From contig PKRE01000002.1 of NCBI GenBank assembly GCA_017577615.1, forward strand, positions 124,001 through 188,000: DNA of 64,000 nt, in the 5' to 3' direction. Below are positions 11,855-20,885 of the stretch, piece after piece. The notes under the pieces were generated by a model. The model was given only the letters and a program-made list of their open reading frames with translations. It did no database searches and was not told where the DNA came from. Numbering within the stretch: the first letter of the stretch is position 1; the number at the start of each line of letters is the position of its first letter. The translations under genes were made by a program, and so were the position numbers. Source of the DNA: Gammaproteobacteria bacterium. Lineage in GTDB: Bacteria > Pseudomonadota > Gammaproteobacteria > Steroidobacterales > Steroidobacteraceae.

Positions 11855-12761
11855 TTTGAGGTGGCGGCTCGCCGCGTTGTTGTTGCTTGCCGCGGGATGC
11901 GTCGGGTGCGGGCAGAATGCCACGGCCCAGGGCATGAAGCTCGTGCACGCCGAGCGCTCGCTCTATCGCGAAGTTCTCGTTTATGAGGGCCGCGGTGTGA
12001 GGTGCATGTGCTTCACACGCGAGTGCCGTGTCGGTCGGCAGTCGTGCCTCGATCTGCACGATGCGGATCGAATCGTGATGACGTATCCGCGCATGATGCT
12101 CACAGCACTTTACGTGATGCCGGAGCCGGCCAAGGTGCTGATCATCGGGCTTGGCGGCGGCACGCTTCCTATAGCGCTTCAACATGTGGTGCCGGACGTA
12201 CGCATCGATGTCGTCGAGATCGACCCGGCTGTGGTGAAGGTGGCGAAGCGTTATTTCGGCTTCGCGGAGAATGACTCAACGCGCGCAACCGTCGCCGACG
12301 GACGGGTCTTCGTGAAACGGGCCTTGCGCGAAGGCCGCCGCTACGATCTCATCATGCTCGATGCGTTCGATCACGAATACATACCCGAGCATCTGCTGAC
12401 TCAGGAATTCTTGAGCGAGGTGAAGGCACTGCTCAGCCCAGGTGGGGTGCTTGCTGCGAACACCTTCTCCGCGAGCCGCTTATACGATCATGAGTCAGCC
12501 ACCTATGCGGCGGTCTTCCCGGCGTTTTTCAACTTGAAAAAGGACAACAGAGTCATCATCGCCAGCAACGGTGAGCTGCCAAGCAAGGAAACCTTGCGCG
12601 CGAATAGCAAGCGGTTCGAGCGCGTCTTTCGTCGTTTCGGCTTCGAGGCCGCAAGCATGTTGCCGCTGTTCTCCACGAAAGCTGATTGGGATACCAATGC
12701 TCGCGTGTTGACGGACCAATACTCACCCGCAAACTTGCTCAACTTGCGGCAAAGGGAATAG
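11841..12761 (+). CDS. Spermidine synthase-like methyltransferase-fold protein
   Basis: 306 residues from ATG 11841. After an N-terminal hydrophobic stretch with a cysteine-containing end (LLLLAAGCVGC, possible lipobox or membrane anchor), it carries a Rossmann domain: VLIIGLGGGTLP (nucleotide loop), IDVVEIDPAVVKVAKRYFGF, and YDLIMLDAFDHEYIPEHLL, the position of the catalytic Asp in aminopropyltransferases. A cysteine-rich strip, CMCFTRECRVGRQSC, precedes the domain. It belongs to the PF01564-like family whose members are often not true spermidine synthases, so activity is uncertain. Coupled to the membrane partner just upstream. Confidence 0.85.
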   Translation: MLIGNLRWRLAALLLLAAGCVGCGQNATAQGMKLVHAERSLYREVLVYEGRGVRCMCFTRECRVGRQSCLDLHDADRIVMTYPRMMLTALYVMPEPAKVLIIGLGGGTLPIALQHVVPDVRIDVVEIDPAVVKVAKRYFGFAENDSTRATVADGRVFVKRALREGRRYDLIMLDAFDHEYIPEHLLTQEFLSEVKALLSPGGVLAANTFSASRLYDHESATYAAVFPAFFNLKKDNRVIIASNGELPSKETLRANSKRFERVFRRFGFEAASMLPLFSTKADWDTNARVLTDQYSPANLLNLRQRE

Positions 12762-12804
12762 GAACAAGCGATGGGAATAGGGAAGGGACGCTGTAAGCGG
12801 TGAG

Positions 12805-13797
12805 GTGGCCGTGGCGACAAAGGCGAAAAGCTCTACGAAGCGCAAGCGTGCTCCAGCGCGGCGCAAGACGCCGAAGAAGGCGCCGCCGCGTACACGCGGG
12901 TTTCTGCCGCAGGAATGTCGCTTACAGACTCTTCCGGCTGAGGCAGCGACGGCCGCCGAGAGGATCGAGCAAGAGGGCGGCACGTTGCTCGCAAGTTACT
13001 ACGAGCCGCTCAGTCGCGAGCCCCTGCTGCTGGCCGCTCTGCCTATCGATCGCGTTCAGCCGACACCGTTCCAGCGCGATCTTTCGGACGCGCATCACAA
13101 GAAGCTTTCCGCAGTGATCGATCGTACCGGTATGTTTCTCGATCCGATCATTGCTATCACGGCCCCAGAGGCGGGTTTTTGGACCCCGAACGGATTGCAT
13201 CGCTTGGAGGCAATGAAAAGGCTCGGGGCGAAAACGATCGTCGCCATTGTGGTGCCGAAGCGCGAGATCGCCTGGCAGATCCTCGCGCTCAACACCGAGA
13301 AGGCTCACAATCTGCGCGAGCGTGCGCTCGAAGTCATTCGTATCTACAAGGGCCTCATCGAGGAAGATGCGAGTCGCCCGGAGAACGGGTTCGCGTTCTA
13401 TCTGGAGGAGGCGGCGCTGGTCACGCTAGGGTTGTGCTACGAGCGCAAGGGCAACTTCGCCGGCGGCTCGTATCACCCGATCCTGCGTCGCCTGTTGGAG
13501 TTCTCACCAGAGCCGTTGGGTACGATGCTGCGGCAACATCAGCTCACGGCAGACAAGCTGTTCGAGCTGGACGAGCGTGTCAGCGAGATCGTCGAGCGTC
13601 TCAAGGAGCGTGGCCTCGTCAGCCCTTACTTACGCTCGTTCGTCGTCGCTCGTATCAACCCACTACGCTGGTTACGTGACGAGCCGCCGCCGGTCAACGA
13701 AGTGCTGCGGACGATGCGCGAACGCGCTGCGCGCTTCAACGTGGACAAGGTCACGCCGCAGGACCTTGCAAGGAGCGGCGGCCCGCCAGAGGAATGA
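12805..13797 (+). CDS. Orphan ParB/Spo0J-like domain protein
   Basis: 330 residues. A Lys/Arg/Ala-rich tail (about 1-34, possible DNA contact) is followed by a ParB N-terminal-type domain (about 75-180: LPIDRVQPTPFQRDL, then NGLHRLEAMKRLGAKTIVAIV, then LNTEKAHNLRERALEVIRIY) and a helical C-terminal half. The GERR motif that binds CTP in true ParB is replaced by NGLHRLEAM. No parA is nearby, so this is not the chromosome-partition pair. GTG 12805 is used; GTG 12811 is equally possible. Function unknown. Confidence 0.8.
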   Translation: MAVATKAKSSTKRKRAPARRKTPKKAPPRTRGFLPQECRLQTLPAEAATAAERIEQEGGTLLASYYEPLSREPLLLAALPIDRVQPTPFQRDLSDAHHKKLSAVIDRTGMFLDPIIAITAPEAGFWTPNGLHRLEAMKRLGAKTIVAIVVPKREIAWQILALNTEKAHNLRERALEVIRIYKGLIEEDASRPENGFAFYLEEAALVTLGLCYERKGNFAGGSYHPILRRLLEFSPEPLGTMLRQHQLTADKLFELDERVSEIVERLKERGLVSPYLRSFVVARINPLRWLRDEPPPVNEVLRTMRERAARFNVDKVTPQDLARSGGPPEE

Positions 13798-13818
13798 TGG
13801 AGGCTGGAGCCCGGGCAG

Positions 13819-13895
13819 CACCCGCCGTCTTGCGAGGCTCGTGACTCACGGGTGGTCATGAGGACGGGCGAACGACAGATGGCGGACGGCGGGTG
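13819..13895. repeat. Inverted repeat pair with 55-base loop before accA
   Basis: CACCCGCCGTC (13819-13829) is matched exactly by its reverse complement GACGGCGGGTG (13885-13895). The loop holds a smaller perfect repeat, CGTGA-C-TCACG. There is no T-run, so it is not a classical terminator. It lies in the 204-base gap between the ParB-like gene and accA. The role is unknown. Confidence 0.5.
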
Positions 13896-14001
13896 ACGCG
13901 CGCAAAGCCGGCTGCCGCCGGTCTGCATCGCTCGCTTGCCCTGAAGCCGTGCGCCCGTTATGTTCCGCGTCCTTAGATCAACTGCACGACCCTGTGTGCC
14001 T

Positions 14002-14961
14002 ATGCCAATGAATTTCCTCGATTTCGAGCAGCCGATTGCAGAGCTCGAGGCGAAGATCGATGAGCTGAAGTTCGTCTCCAGCGATGCGGAGGTGAACATC
14101 GGGGAAGAGATCGCCCGTCTGCGTGCAAAGAGCCGCGCGCTCACGATGAGCATTTTCTCGAATCTGACGCAGTGGCAGATCGCGCAGCTCGCGCGCCATC
14201 CGCAGCGCCCGTACACGCTCGATTATGTCAGCGCGATCTTCACGGACTTCCAAGAGCTGCACGGCGATCGAATGTATGCCGACGACCCCGCCATCGTCGG
14301 CGGCCCGGCACGTCTCGATGGGCAGCCGGTGATGATCATCGGCCATCAGAAGGGGCGTGATACCAAGGAGCGGGTGCGACGCAACTACGGCATGCCCAAG
14401 CCGGAGGGATACCGCAAGGCATTGCGCCTGATGAAACTGGCGGAGCGTTTCCGTCTGCCGCTCATCACATTCATCGATACGGCGGGCGCCTATCCGGGCG
14501 TGGGGGCCGAGGAACGCGGTCAGAGCGAGGCGATTGCACGCAACCTGTTCGAGATGGCGCGTTTGCAGACCCCGATTGTCAGTGTGGTGATCGGAGAGGG
14601 CGGATCGGGTGGCGCGCTCGCGATTGGCGTGTGTGACCGCTTGCTCATGCTCCAGTACAGCATCTATTCGGTGATTTCGCCCGAAGGGTGCGCAGGCATC
14701 CTGTGGCGCAGCGCAGACAAGAAGGATCTCGCTGCGGAAGCGATGGGCGTGAGCGCCGAGCGGATCGCAAAGCTCGGTGTCGTCGACGAAGTCATCAAGG
14801 AGCCCCTTGGCGGTGCGCATCGCGATCCGCAGGCCATGGCAGAGTCGGTCCGCGAGGCGCTCCTGCGGCATCTCAAGGAGCTGCAGTCGCAGCCGATCGA
14901 GCAAATCCTGAGCAGGCGCGCCGAGCGACTGCGCAACTACGGCGTCTACAGCGAAGATTGA
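14002..14961 (+). CDS. accA: AccA, acetyl-CoA carboxylase carboxyltransferase alpha subunit
   Basis: With AccD forms the carboxyltransferase that moves CO2 from biotin-BCCP to acetyl-CoA, the committed step of fatty acid synthesis. 319 residues from ATG 14002, identical to the E. coli length, opening with MNFLDFEQPIAELEAKID as in the family. Other landmarks are MPKPEGYRKALRLMKLAERF, the oxyanion-hole segment GEGGSGGALAIGV and SPEGCAGILWR. The open frame reaches 13960, but the extra residues are not family-like. Confidence 0.98.
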   Translation: MPMNFLDFEQPIAELEAKIDELKFVSSDAEVNIGEEIARLRAKSRALTMSIFSNLTQWQIAQLARHPQRPYTLDYVSAIFTDFQELHGDRMYADDPAIVGGPARLDGQPVMIIGHQKGRDTKERVRRNYGMPKPEGYRKALRLMKLAERFRLPLITFIDTAGAYPGVGAEERGQSEAIARNLFEMARLQTPIVSVVIGEGGSGGALAIGVCDRLLMLQYSIYSVISPEGCAGILWRSADKKDLAAEAMGVSAERIAKLGVVDEVIKEPLGGAHRDPQAMAESVREALLRHLKELQSQPIEQILSRRAERLRNYGVYSED

Positions 14962-15141
14962 CGACTGACACGGGGTCGGTCGGAAGGCAGGTGGGCCGTT
15001 TCAGGCGGCCAAGCGTTTGTGCTCCGGCGAGAACCGCTTAGGTGCGGAGCCCTGCGGCACACCGAATGCTTGCCGGTATCGAGCTCATATCAGCGCCGAG
15101 TGGCGAGAATCAGCAGTCCATAGATCGATGCGTCCCGCGCT

Positions 15142-16518
15142 GTGAGCACGTTCACTCCAGATCACCTCGCTTCGATCCTGCGTCGCCTGTTGCCCATCGG
15201 TGTGACACGGGTCGCGGTCGCATTCAGCGGCGGGCTGGATTCGACGGTGCTGCTGACGGCGCTCGCGCGCGTTCGCGCAGCGAACGGGCTCGACCTGCGC
15301 GCGCTGCACGTCAATCATGGCTTGCAGGCTGCCGCTAGCTCGTGGGCGGAGCATTGTCGGCGCGTCGCCGCTGCGCTGCACGTTCCATTCGAGCAACTGG
15401 TGGTGAAGGTTCGCGCGCTCGAGCTAGGGGTGGAGGCAGCGGCGCGGCGAGCGCGTTACGACGCTCTGGCACAGGCACTCTCGGACAATGAAGCGCTCCT
15501 CACTGCTCATCACGCCGACGATCAGCTCGAAACGATGCTACTCGCGCTGGCGCGCGGCGCGGGCGTGATAGGCCTGAGCGCCATGCCGGCGGTGCAGCCA
15601 TTCGCGTGCGGCCTGCTCGTGCGCCCATTGCTCGATTTCACGCGCAGTGATCTCGAGCGCTGGGCCCGTGCCGAGGGGCTCGGGTGGGTCGAAGATCCCA
15701 TGAACGAGCTGATCACCCTCGATCGCAGCTTCCTGCGCCGCGAGATCGTCGCCAGGTTACGGGCGCGCTTCCCATCGATCGCGCGCACGGCAGCGCGATC
15801 GGCGCGCCATCTCCAAGAGGCATCTGAGCTGCTGGACGACCTGGCGCAACTGGATCTCGATACCGTACGCGTCGAGGCAGCGCTCGATGTGGAACGTCTG
15901 CGCAGCTTGAGCGCAGCGCGGCGGCGCAACGTGCTGCGGCGCTGGTTACGCGACTTCGGTGTCCGGGCGCCATCGAGTGCTCGCTTGGCAGGGATCGATC
16001 ATGACATGCTGGCAGCCAAGCACGACCGGATGCCGTGCACGGAAGTCGACGGCGTGCAGGTGCGGCGCCATCGCCGCTTGCTCTATTGCGTGCCGCGGTT
16101 GCCGCCAGTACCTAGCGAGCCGATCGAATGGCGGACCAATGCCGAGCTGCCGCTGCCCGGTGGCCTCGGCGCGCTCGAGCTCGTTCCCGAGATGGGTGTC
16201 GGATTGAGCGCGGTACGTCTGCCGCGGCAGCTGCATGTGATGTTCCGGCGCGGAGGGGAAATGCTGAAGGCTGCCGGCGAGAAGCATCGGCGTTCATTGA
16301 AGAAGCGGCTGCAGGAAGCGAATGTGTTGCCTTGGTGGCGCGGTCGCCTGCCGCTCATCTACGCGAACGGTCGGCTCGTGGCGGTCGGCGACTTGTGGAT
16401 CGACGCGGATTTTGCCGCTCGCGCCAACGAACCTTCGCTGCGACTCGTTTGGAAGGACAAGCCGGCGATATACGCATTTGGATCGGCTGGATCGGAGGAC
16501 GGCCCTGTCGACGAGTGA
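15142..16518 (+). CDS. tilS: TilS, tRNA(Ile)-lysidine synthase
   Basis: Converts C34 of the CAU-anticodon tRNA-Ile to lysidine so that it reads AUA. 458 residues. The PP-loop ATPase motif SGGLDSTVLL lies at about residues 29-38, followed by LHVNHGL and TAHHADDQLETMLL in the catalytic domain. A helical TilS substrate-binding domain fills about 230-330 and a C-terminal beta domain ends in RLVAVGDLWID. GTG 15142 is the start that keeps the short N-terminus typical of the family. It lies 180 bases after accA, the E. coli neighbour. Confidence 0.96.
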   Translation: MSTFTPDHLASILRRLLPIGVTRVAVAFSGGLDSTVLLTALARVRAANGLDLRALHVNHGLQAAASSWAEHCRRVAAALHVPFEQLVVKVRALELGVEAAARRARYDALAQALSDNEALLTAHHADDQLETMLLALARGAGVIGLSAMPAVQPFACGLLVRPLLDFTRSDLERWARAEGLGWVEDPMNELITLDRSFLRREIVARLRARFPSIARTAARSARHLQEASELLDDLAQLDLDTVRVEAALDVERLRSLSAARRRNVLRRWLRDFGVRAPSSARLAGIDHDMLAAKHDRMPCTEVDGVQVRRHRRLLYCVPRLPPVPSEPIEWRTNAELPLPGGLGALELVPEMGVGLSAVRLPRQLHVMFRRGGEMLKAAGEKHRRSLKKRLQEANVLPWWRGRLPLIYANGRLVAVGDLWIDADFAARANEPSLRLVWKDKPAIYAFGSAGSEDGPVDE

Positions 16519-16645
16519 GCGTTACGGGCTGTGCTCACTTTCATCGTTACGTGCACTCGGTTACACTGTGCTCCCGTCGTATTGACGGCGCTGCGCTCGG
16601 GCACTTCGCCGTTCAGAACCTCACTCCTCTCGCGACGGGGCCAAG

Positions 16646-18292
16646 ATGACTCGTTTTATCTGTGTGACCGGCGGTGTCGTGTCCTCACTGGGCAAAGGCA
16701 TCGCCGCCGCCTCTTTGGGCGCGATTCTTGAAGCGCGCGGGCTCAAAGTCAGCATGGTGAAGCTGGATCCGTACATCAACGTCGATCCAGGCACGATGAG
16801 CCCATTTCAACACGGCGAGGTGTTCGTCACGACAGACGGCGCCGAAACCGATCTCGACCTCGGGCACTACGAGCGCTTCGTTCGCACCACGACGACCCGC
16901 AACAGCAACTTCACGACGGGCAGAATCTACGAACGCGTCATCGCGAAGGAACGTCGTGGCGACTATCTGGGCGCGACCGTTCAAGTCATCCCGCACGTGA
17001 CCGACGAGATCAAGCATTGCATCCGCTTGGGTGCCGGCGACGCCGACGTGTGCATGGTCGAGATCGGCGGCACGGTAGGTGACATCGAGTCGCTGCCGTT
17101 CCTGGAAGCGATCCGGCAGCTCGGTGTCGAGCTCGGACGCAACAACGTCATCTATATTCATCTGACGTTGATTCCGTACATTCCCACTTCCGGCGAGATC
17201 AAAACGAAGCCGACGCAGCATTCGGTGAAGGAGCTGCGCTCGATCGGCATCCAGCCAGACATTCTGTTGTGTCGTGCGCGCGAACCGCTTCCTGAGGAGC
17301 AACGTCGGAAGATCGCCCTCTTCACGAACGTGGAGGAGCGCGCCGTGATCACCGCCGTCGACGTCGACGACATTTACAAGATCCCACTCATGCTCCATGC
17401 CGAGGGCCTGGACGACATCGTCGTCGACAAGCTGCGCCTGGACGTTCCGCCGGCGGACCTGTCGGAGTGGCGGCAGGTCGTGGCGGCCAAAGCAAACCCC
17501 GACATGGAAGTAACGGTCGCGTTGGTGGGCAAGTACGTCAATTTGCGCGACTCGTACATCTCGTTGACCGAGGCGCTCACCCATGCCGGCATTCGCAGTC
17601 GCACGCGAGTCAACATTCGTTTCATCGAGGCGAGCGAAGTCGAGAAGCATGGCACCAGTTGCTTGGAGGGTGCCGACGCCATCCTCGTGCCGGGCGGCTT
17701 TGGTGAGCGCGGAATCGAAGGGAAGCTCGCCGCGATCCGCTATGCGCGCGAACGTCAGATCCCGTACCTCGGGATCTGTCTGGGCATGCAGCTGGCGATC
17801 ATCGAATACGCACGACACGTCGCTGGGCTCGAGGGGGCGAACTCCACGGAGTTCGACCGCAATGCACCGCATCCGGTGATCGCGCTCATCACCGAATGGC
17901 AAGATCAAAAGGGCACGATCGAGCGTCGCGACGAAAACTCTCGTCTTGGCGGGACCATGCGCTTGGGTGCGCAGGAAGTGCGTTTGTCGCACGGCTCACG
18001 GGTGCATCAGATCTACGGCGTGGGCGTCATTCACGAACGCCATCGACACCGGTACGAGTTCAACAATCGCTATCTGCAGAAGCTGATGAACGCGGGTTTG
18101 CGATTCCCGGCCTTCTCGCGCGACGGCCTCGTGGAAATGATCGAGCTGCCGAACCATCCGTTCTTCATCGCGAGTCAGTTCCACCCCGAGTTTCGCTCGA
18201 CGCCGCGTGACGGCCACCCGCTTTTTACCGGGTTCATGAAGGCGGCGCGCGCGTACAGGCAGCAGCAGATACCGGTGGCGGTAAATGGCTGA
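16646..18292 (+). CDS. pyrG: PyrG, CTP synthase
   Basis: Makes CTP from UTP, ATP and glutamine. 548 residues. The N-terminal amidoligase domain starts with FICVTGGVVSSLGKGIAAAS (P-loop) and includes DPYINVDPGTMSPFQHGEVF. The C-terminal class I glutaminase domain carries the nucleophile Cys (about residue 378) in YLGICLGMQ and the His-Glu pair in SQFHPEF. ATG 16646 gives the canonical start. It heads the pyrG-kdsA-eno-ftsB-ispD-ispF-truD series, all on the plus strand. Confidence 0.99.
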   Translation: MTRFICVTGGVVSSLGKGIAAASLGAILEARGLKVSMVKLDPYINVDPGTMSPFQHGEVFVTTDGAETDLDLGHYERFVRTTTTRNSNFTTGRIYERVIAKERRGDYLGATVQVIPHVTDEIKHCIRLGAGDADVCMVEIGGTVGDIESLPFLEAIRQLGVELGRNNVIYIHLTLIPYIPTSGEIKTKPTQHSVKELRSIGIQPDILLCRAREPLPEEQRRKIALFTNVEERAVITAVDVDDIYKIPLMLHAEGLDDIVVDKLRLDVPPADLSEWRQVVAAKANPDMEVTVALVGKYVNLRDSYISLTEALTHAGIRSRTRVNIRFIEASEVEKHGTSCLEGADAILVPGGFGERGIEGKLAAIRYARERQIPYLGICLGMQLAIIEYARHVAGLEGANSTEFDRNAPHPVIALITEWQDQKGTIERRDENSRLGGTMRLGAQEVRLSHGSRVHQIYGVGVIHERHRHRYEFNNRYLQKLMNAGLRFPAFSRDGLVEMIELPNHPFFIASQFHPEFRSTPRDGHPLFTGFMKAARAYRQQQIPVAVNG

Positions 18293-18344
18293 CATTGCGG
18301 GCGGGAGTGTGGAAAAAGCAGCTGAGTGCAGGCACGCCTGCGGA

Positions 18345-18350
18345 TAGAAT
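18345..18350 (+). promoter_or_regulatory. Possible -10 element before kdsA
   Basis: TAGAAT, 31 bases before the kdsA ATG. Just upstream lies GCAGGC-AC-GCCTGC, a small inverted repeat. No convincing -35 hexamer was found, so this is tentative. Confidence 0.3.
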
Positions 18351-18380
18351 CTCCCGAAGTGCAAGCGCCCAGTCAGCCCC

Positions 18381-19226
18381 ATGAGCCACGCCATGCGTCT
18401 TTGCGGTTACATCGTCGGTAACGATCGCCCGTTGTTCCTGATCGCCGGACCTTGCGTGATCGAAAGCGAGTCACTCGTCATCGACACGGCAGGCAAGCTC
18501 AAGGAGTTGACGACGCGCCTCGACATTCCGTTTATTTTCAAGTCCTCCTTCGACAAGGCGAATCGCTCTTCGCGTGCGAGCTTTCGGGGACCTGGGCTCG
18601 AGGAGGGGCTGCGGATCCTCGCCGAGGTCAAACGCCAAGTCGGCGTTCCTGTCTTGACCGACGTTCACGAAGACACTCCCCTGGCGGAGGTGGCTGCAGT
18701 CGTCGATGTGCTGCAAACACCCGCGTTTCTGTGTCGCCAAACGAACTTCATCATCAACGTGTGCTCGCAGAAACGCCCTGTCAACATCAAAAAGGGGCAG
18801 TTTCTGTCTCCTTGGGAGATGCAGAACGTCGTAGACAAAGCACGTTCCACAGGCAACGATCAGATTCTGGTGTGTGAACGAGGCTTCAGCTTCGGGTACA
18901 ACAACTTAGTGTCCGATATGCGCTCGCTGTCGATCATGCGCAGCACCGGCTGTCCGGTCGTGTTCGACGCGACGCATTCTGTTCAGCTTCCGGGGGGGAA
19001 AGGCAGTGCTTCGGGCGGCCAGCGAGAGTTCGTGCCCGTGCTCGCGCGCGCTGCAGTGGCAGCCGGCGTGGCAGGATTGTTCATGGAAACGCACCCGGAC
19101 CCGGACAAAGCGCTGTCCGACGGTCCGAATGCTTGGCCGCTCGCCAGGATGGAGGCGCTGCTCACGACGCTGAAGGAGCTCGATCAAATCGTCAAGTCCA
19201 AGCCCTACGAGGAAAGTCTGTTATGA
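18381..19226 (+). CDS. kdsA: KdsA, Kdo-8-phosphate synthase
   Basis: Condenses arabinose-5-phosphate and PEP to Kdo-8-phosphate for the lipopolysaccharide inner core. 281 residues, TIM barrel of the DAHP-synthase family. Visible are LFLIAGPCVIESE, FIFKSSFDKANRSS, NIKKGQFLSPWEM, VFDATHSVQLPGG and FMETHPDPDKALSDGPN, all typical. Its TGA overlaps the eno ATG (ATGA), implying coupling. The neighbours pyrG and eno are conserved in related bacteria. Confidence 0.98.
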   Translation: MSHAMRLCGYIVGNDRPLFLIAGPCVIESESLVIDTAGKLKELTTRLDIPFIFKSSFDKANRSSRASFRGPGLEEGLRILAEVKRQVGVPVLTDVHEDTPLAEVAAVVDVLQTPAFLCRQTNFIINVCSQKRPVNIKKGQFLSPWEMQNVVDKARSTGNDQILVCERGFSFGYNNLVSDMRSLSIMRSTGCPVVFDATHSVQLPGGKGSASGGQREFVPVLARAAVAAGVAGLFMETHPDPDKALSDGPNAWPLARMEALLTTLKELDQIVKSKPYEESLL

Positions 19227-20515
19227 GCAAGATCGTCGACATCCGCGGCCGCGAAATTCTGGATTCGCGCGGTAACCCCACCGTGGAGGCCGATGTCTTT
19301 TTGGAGTCCGGCGCGTGGGGACGCGCGGCAGTGCCGTCCGGTGCTTCCACCGGCACGCGCGAAGCAGTGGAGTTACGCGACGGCGACAAGAATCGCTACC
19401 TCGGCAAGGGTGTGACGAAGGCGGTTGCCAACGTCAACGGTGAGCTCAAGAAGGCGCTCGTGGGGCGCGAGGCTGCGGATCAAGCCGAGATCGACCGCAT
19501 CATGATCGAGCTCGACGGCACCGAGACGAAGAGCCGCCTCGGCGCCAATGCGATCCTGGCGATTTCCCTGGCGACCGCGCACGCGATGGCGCGCGAGACG
19601 AAGGTTTCGCTGTTTCGGCGGCTCGGCGGACCTGGTCCGAAGACGTTGCCCGTGCCGATGATGAACATCATCAACGGTGGTGCTCACGCGGACAACAGCG
19701 TCGACATTCAGGAATTCATGATCTTGCCCGTGGGGGCGCCGTCATTGAGCGAGGCGATCCGTTACGGAGCGGAGATCTTCCACACTCTCAAGAAAGTTCT
19801 GCACGAGCGCAAGCTCGCAACCTCGGTAGGCGATGAGGGCGGCTTTGCACCGGACTTGCCCTCCAACGAAGCGGCGTTGGAGACCATCCTCGAGGCGATC
19901 GAGCGCGCGGGCTACAAACCTGGCAAGCAGGTGTATTTGGGCCTGGACGTCGCAAGCTCAGAGTTCTTCAAGGATGGCGTATACGAGCTGGCATCCGAGA
20001 ACCGTAAGTTCACCTCGACCCAGTTCGTCGACTATCTCGAAGGGCTCGTGAACCGTTATCCGATCATCTCGATCGAGGACGGCATGAGCGAAGGCGATTG
20101 GGACGGCTGGGCACTGTTGACGCAGCGCCTTGGCAAGCGCGTGCAGCTGGTGGGCGACGACTTGTTCGTGACGAACACCAAGATCCTGCGCGAAGGCATC
20201 GAGAAGAAGATCGCGAACTCGATTTTGATCAAGCCCAATCAGATCGGCACATTGACCGAGACGCTGGCCGCGATCGACCTTGCTGCCAATGCCGGGTATT
20301 CGTCCGTCGTCTCGCACCGTTCGGGTGAGACAGAGGATGCGACGATCGCGGACATAGCGGTCGCGACGCGCGCGACGCAGATCAAGACCGGCTCGATGTC
20401 GCGTTCTGATCGCATTGCGAAGTACAACCAGTTGCTGCGCATCGAAGCGGAGCTTGGGAGCGAGGCGCGCTACGCGGGCGCAGAGGCGTTCCCAATCCCG
20501 CTCCCCAACGCCTAG
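19223..20515 (+). CDS. eno: Eno, enolase
   Basis: Interconverts 2-phosphoglycerate and PEP; also a component of the RNA degradosome in enteric bacteria. 430 residues from ATG 19223. It opens with IVDIRGREILDSRGNPTVEA and carries the family signature ILIKPNQIGTLTET, the loop GASTGTREAVELRDGD and the substrate loop SHRSGETED. Metal-binding acids are in LGLDVASSEF and SIEDGMSE. The longer open frame to 19133 overlaps kdsA and is rejected. Confidence 0.99.
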   Translation: MSKIVDIRGREILDSRGNPTVEADVFLESGAWGRAAVPSGASTGTREAVELRDGDKNRYLGKGVTKAVANVNGELKKALVGREAADQAEIDRIMIELDGTETKSRLGANAILAISLATAHAMARETKVSLFRRLGGPGPKTLPVPMMNIINGGAHADNSVDIQEFMILPVGAPSLSEAIRYGAEIFHTLKKVLHERKLATSVGDEGGFAPDLPSNEAALETILEAIERAGYKPGKQVYLGLDVASSEFFKDGVYELASENRKFTSTQFVDYLEGLVNRYPIISIEDGMSEGDWDGWALLTQRLGKRVQLVGDDLFVTNTKILREGIEKKIANSILIKPNQIGTLTETLAAIDLAANAGYSSVVSHRSGETEDATIADIAVATRATQIKTGSMSRSDRIAKYNQLLRIEAELGSEARYAGAEAFPIPLPNA

Positions 20516-20525
20516 TGCATCGCCG

Positions 20526-20861
20526 ATGAAATATCTCGCAGCCGCCTTGCTGGTCGTGCTGGTGCTGTTGCAGTACCGGCTTTGGCTCGGCGATGGCGGC
20601 ATGCGAGAGGTACGTCGGCTGCGCGCGGAGATCGCCGCTCAGATGCAGGAAAACGAGGCGCTGCGCGAACGCAACCGTACGCTTGCAGCCGAAGTGCAGG
20701 ATCTGAAAAAGGGCACTGCGGCGATCGAGGAACGCGCCCGCACCGACCTGGGGATGATCGGCGAGGGCGAGACGTTTTATCAGGTTGTCACCGATCCGAG
20801 CACCGTCGCTGGCGCAGGTGCTGCGGCCGATGAGGATGACCAAGGCGCAGGCACACGCTGA
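20526..20861 (+). CDS. ftsB: FtsB, cell-division protein (septum formation initiator)
   Basis: Single-pass inner-membrane protein that with FtsL and FtsQ activates septal peptidoglycan synthesis. 111 residues from ATG 20526: a hydrophobic helix at about 3-18 (YLAAALLVVLVLLQY), the family's YRLWLGDGG junction, a coiled coil (about 28-65), and the conserved IEERARTDLGMIGEGETFYQ. The Ala/Asp-rich tail is variable. It starts 10 bases after eno, the standard position in Gammaproteobacteria. Confidence 0.95.
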   Translation: MKYLAAALLVVLVLLQYRLWLGDGGMREVRRLRAEIAAQMQENEALRERNRTLAAEVQDLKKGTAAIEERARTDLGMIGEGETFYQVVTDPSTVAGAGAAADEDDQGAGTR

Positions 20862-20885
20862 GCAGAGCAGGGACAGGGCACTTGC

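Noticed and set aside
15000..15030. GGCCG...CGGCC hairpin after accA as a terminator
   Set aside because: Only five pairs and no T-run.
16685..17992. Long minus-strand open frame inside pyrG
   Set aside because: Antisense shadow of a fully supported CTP synthase gene.
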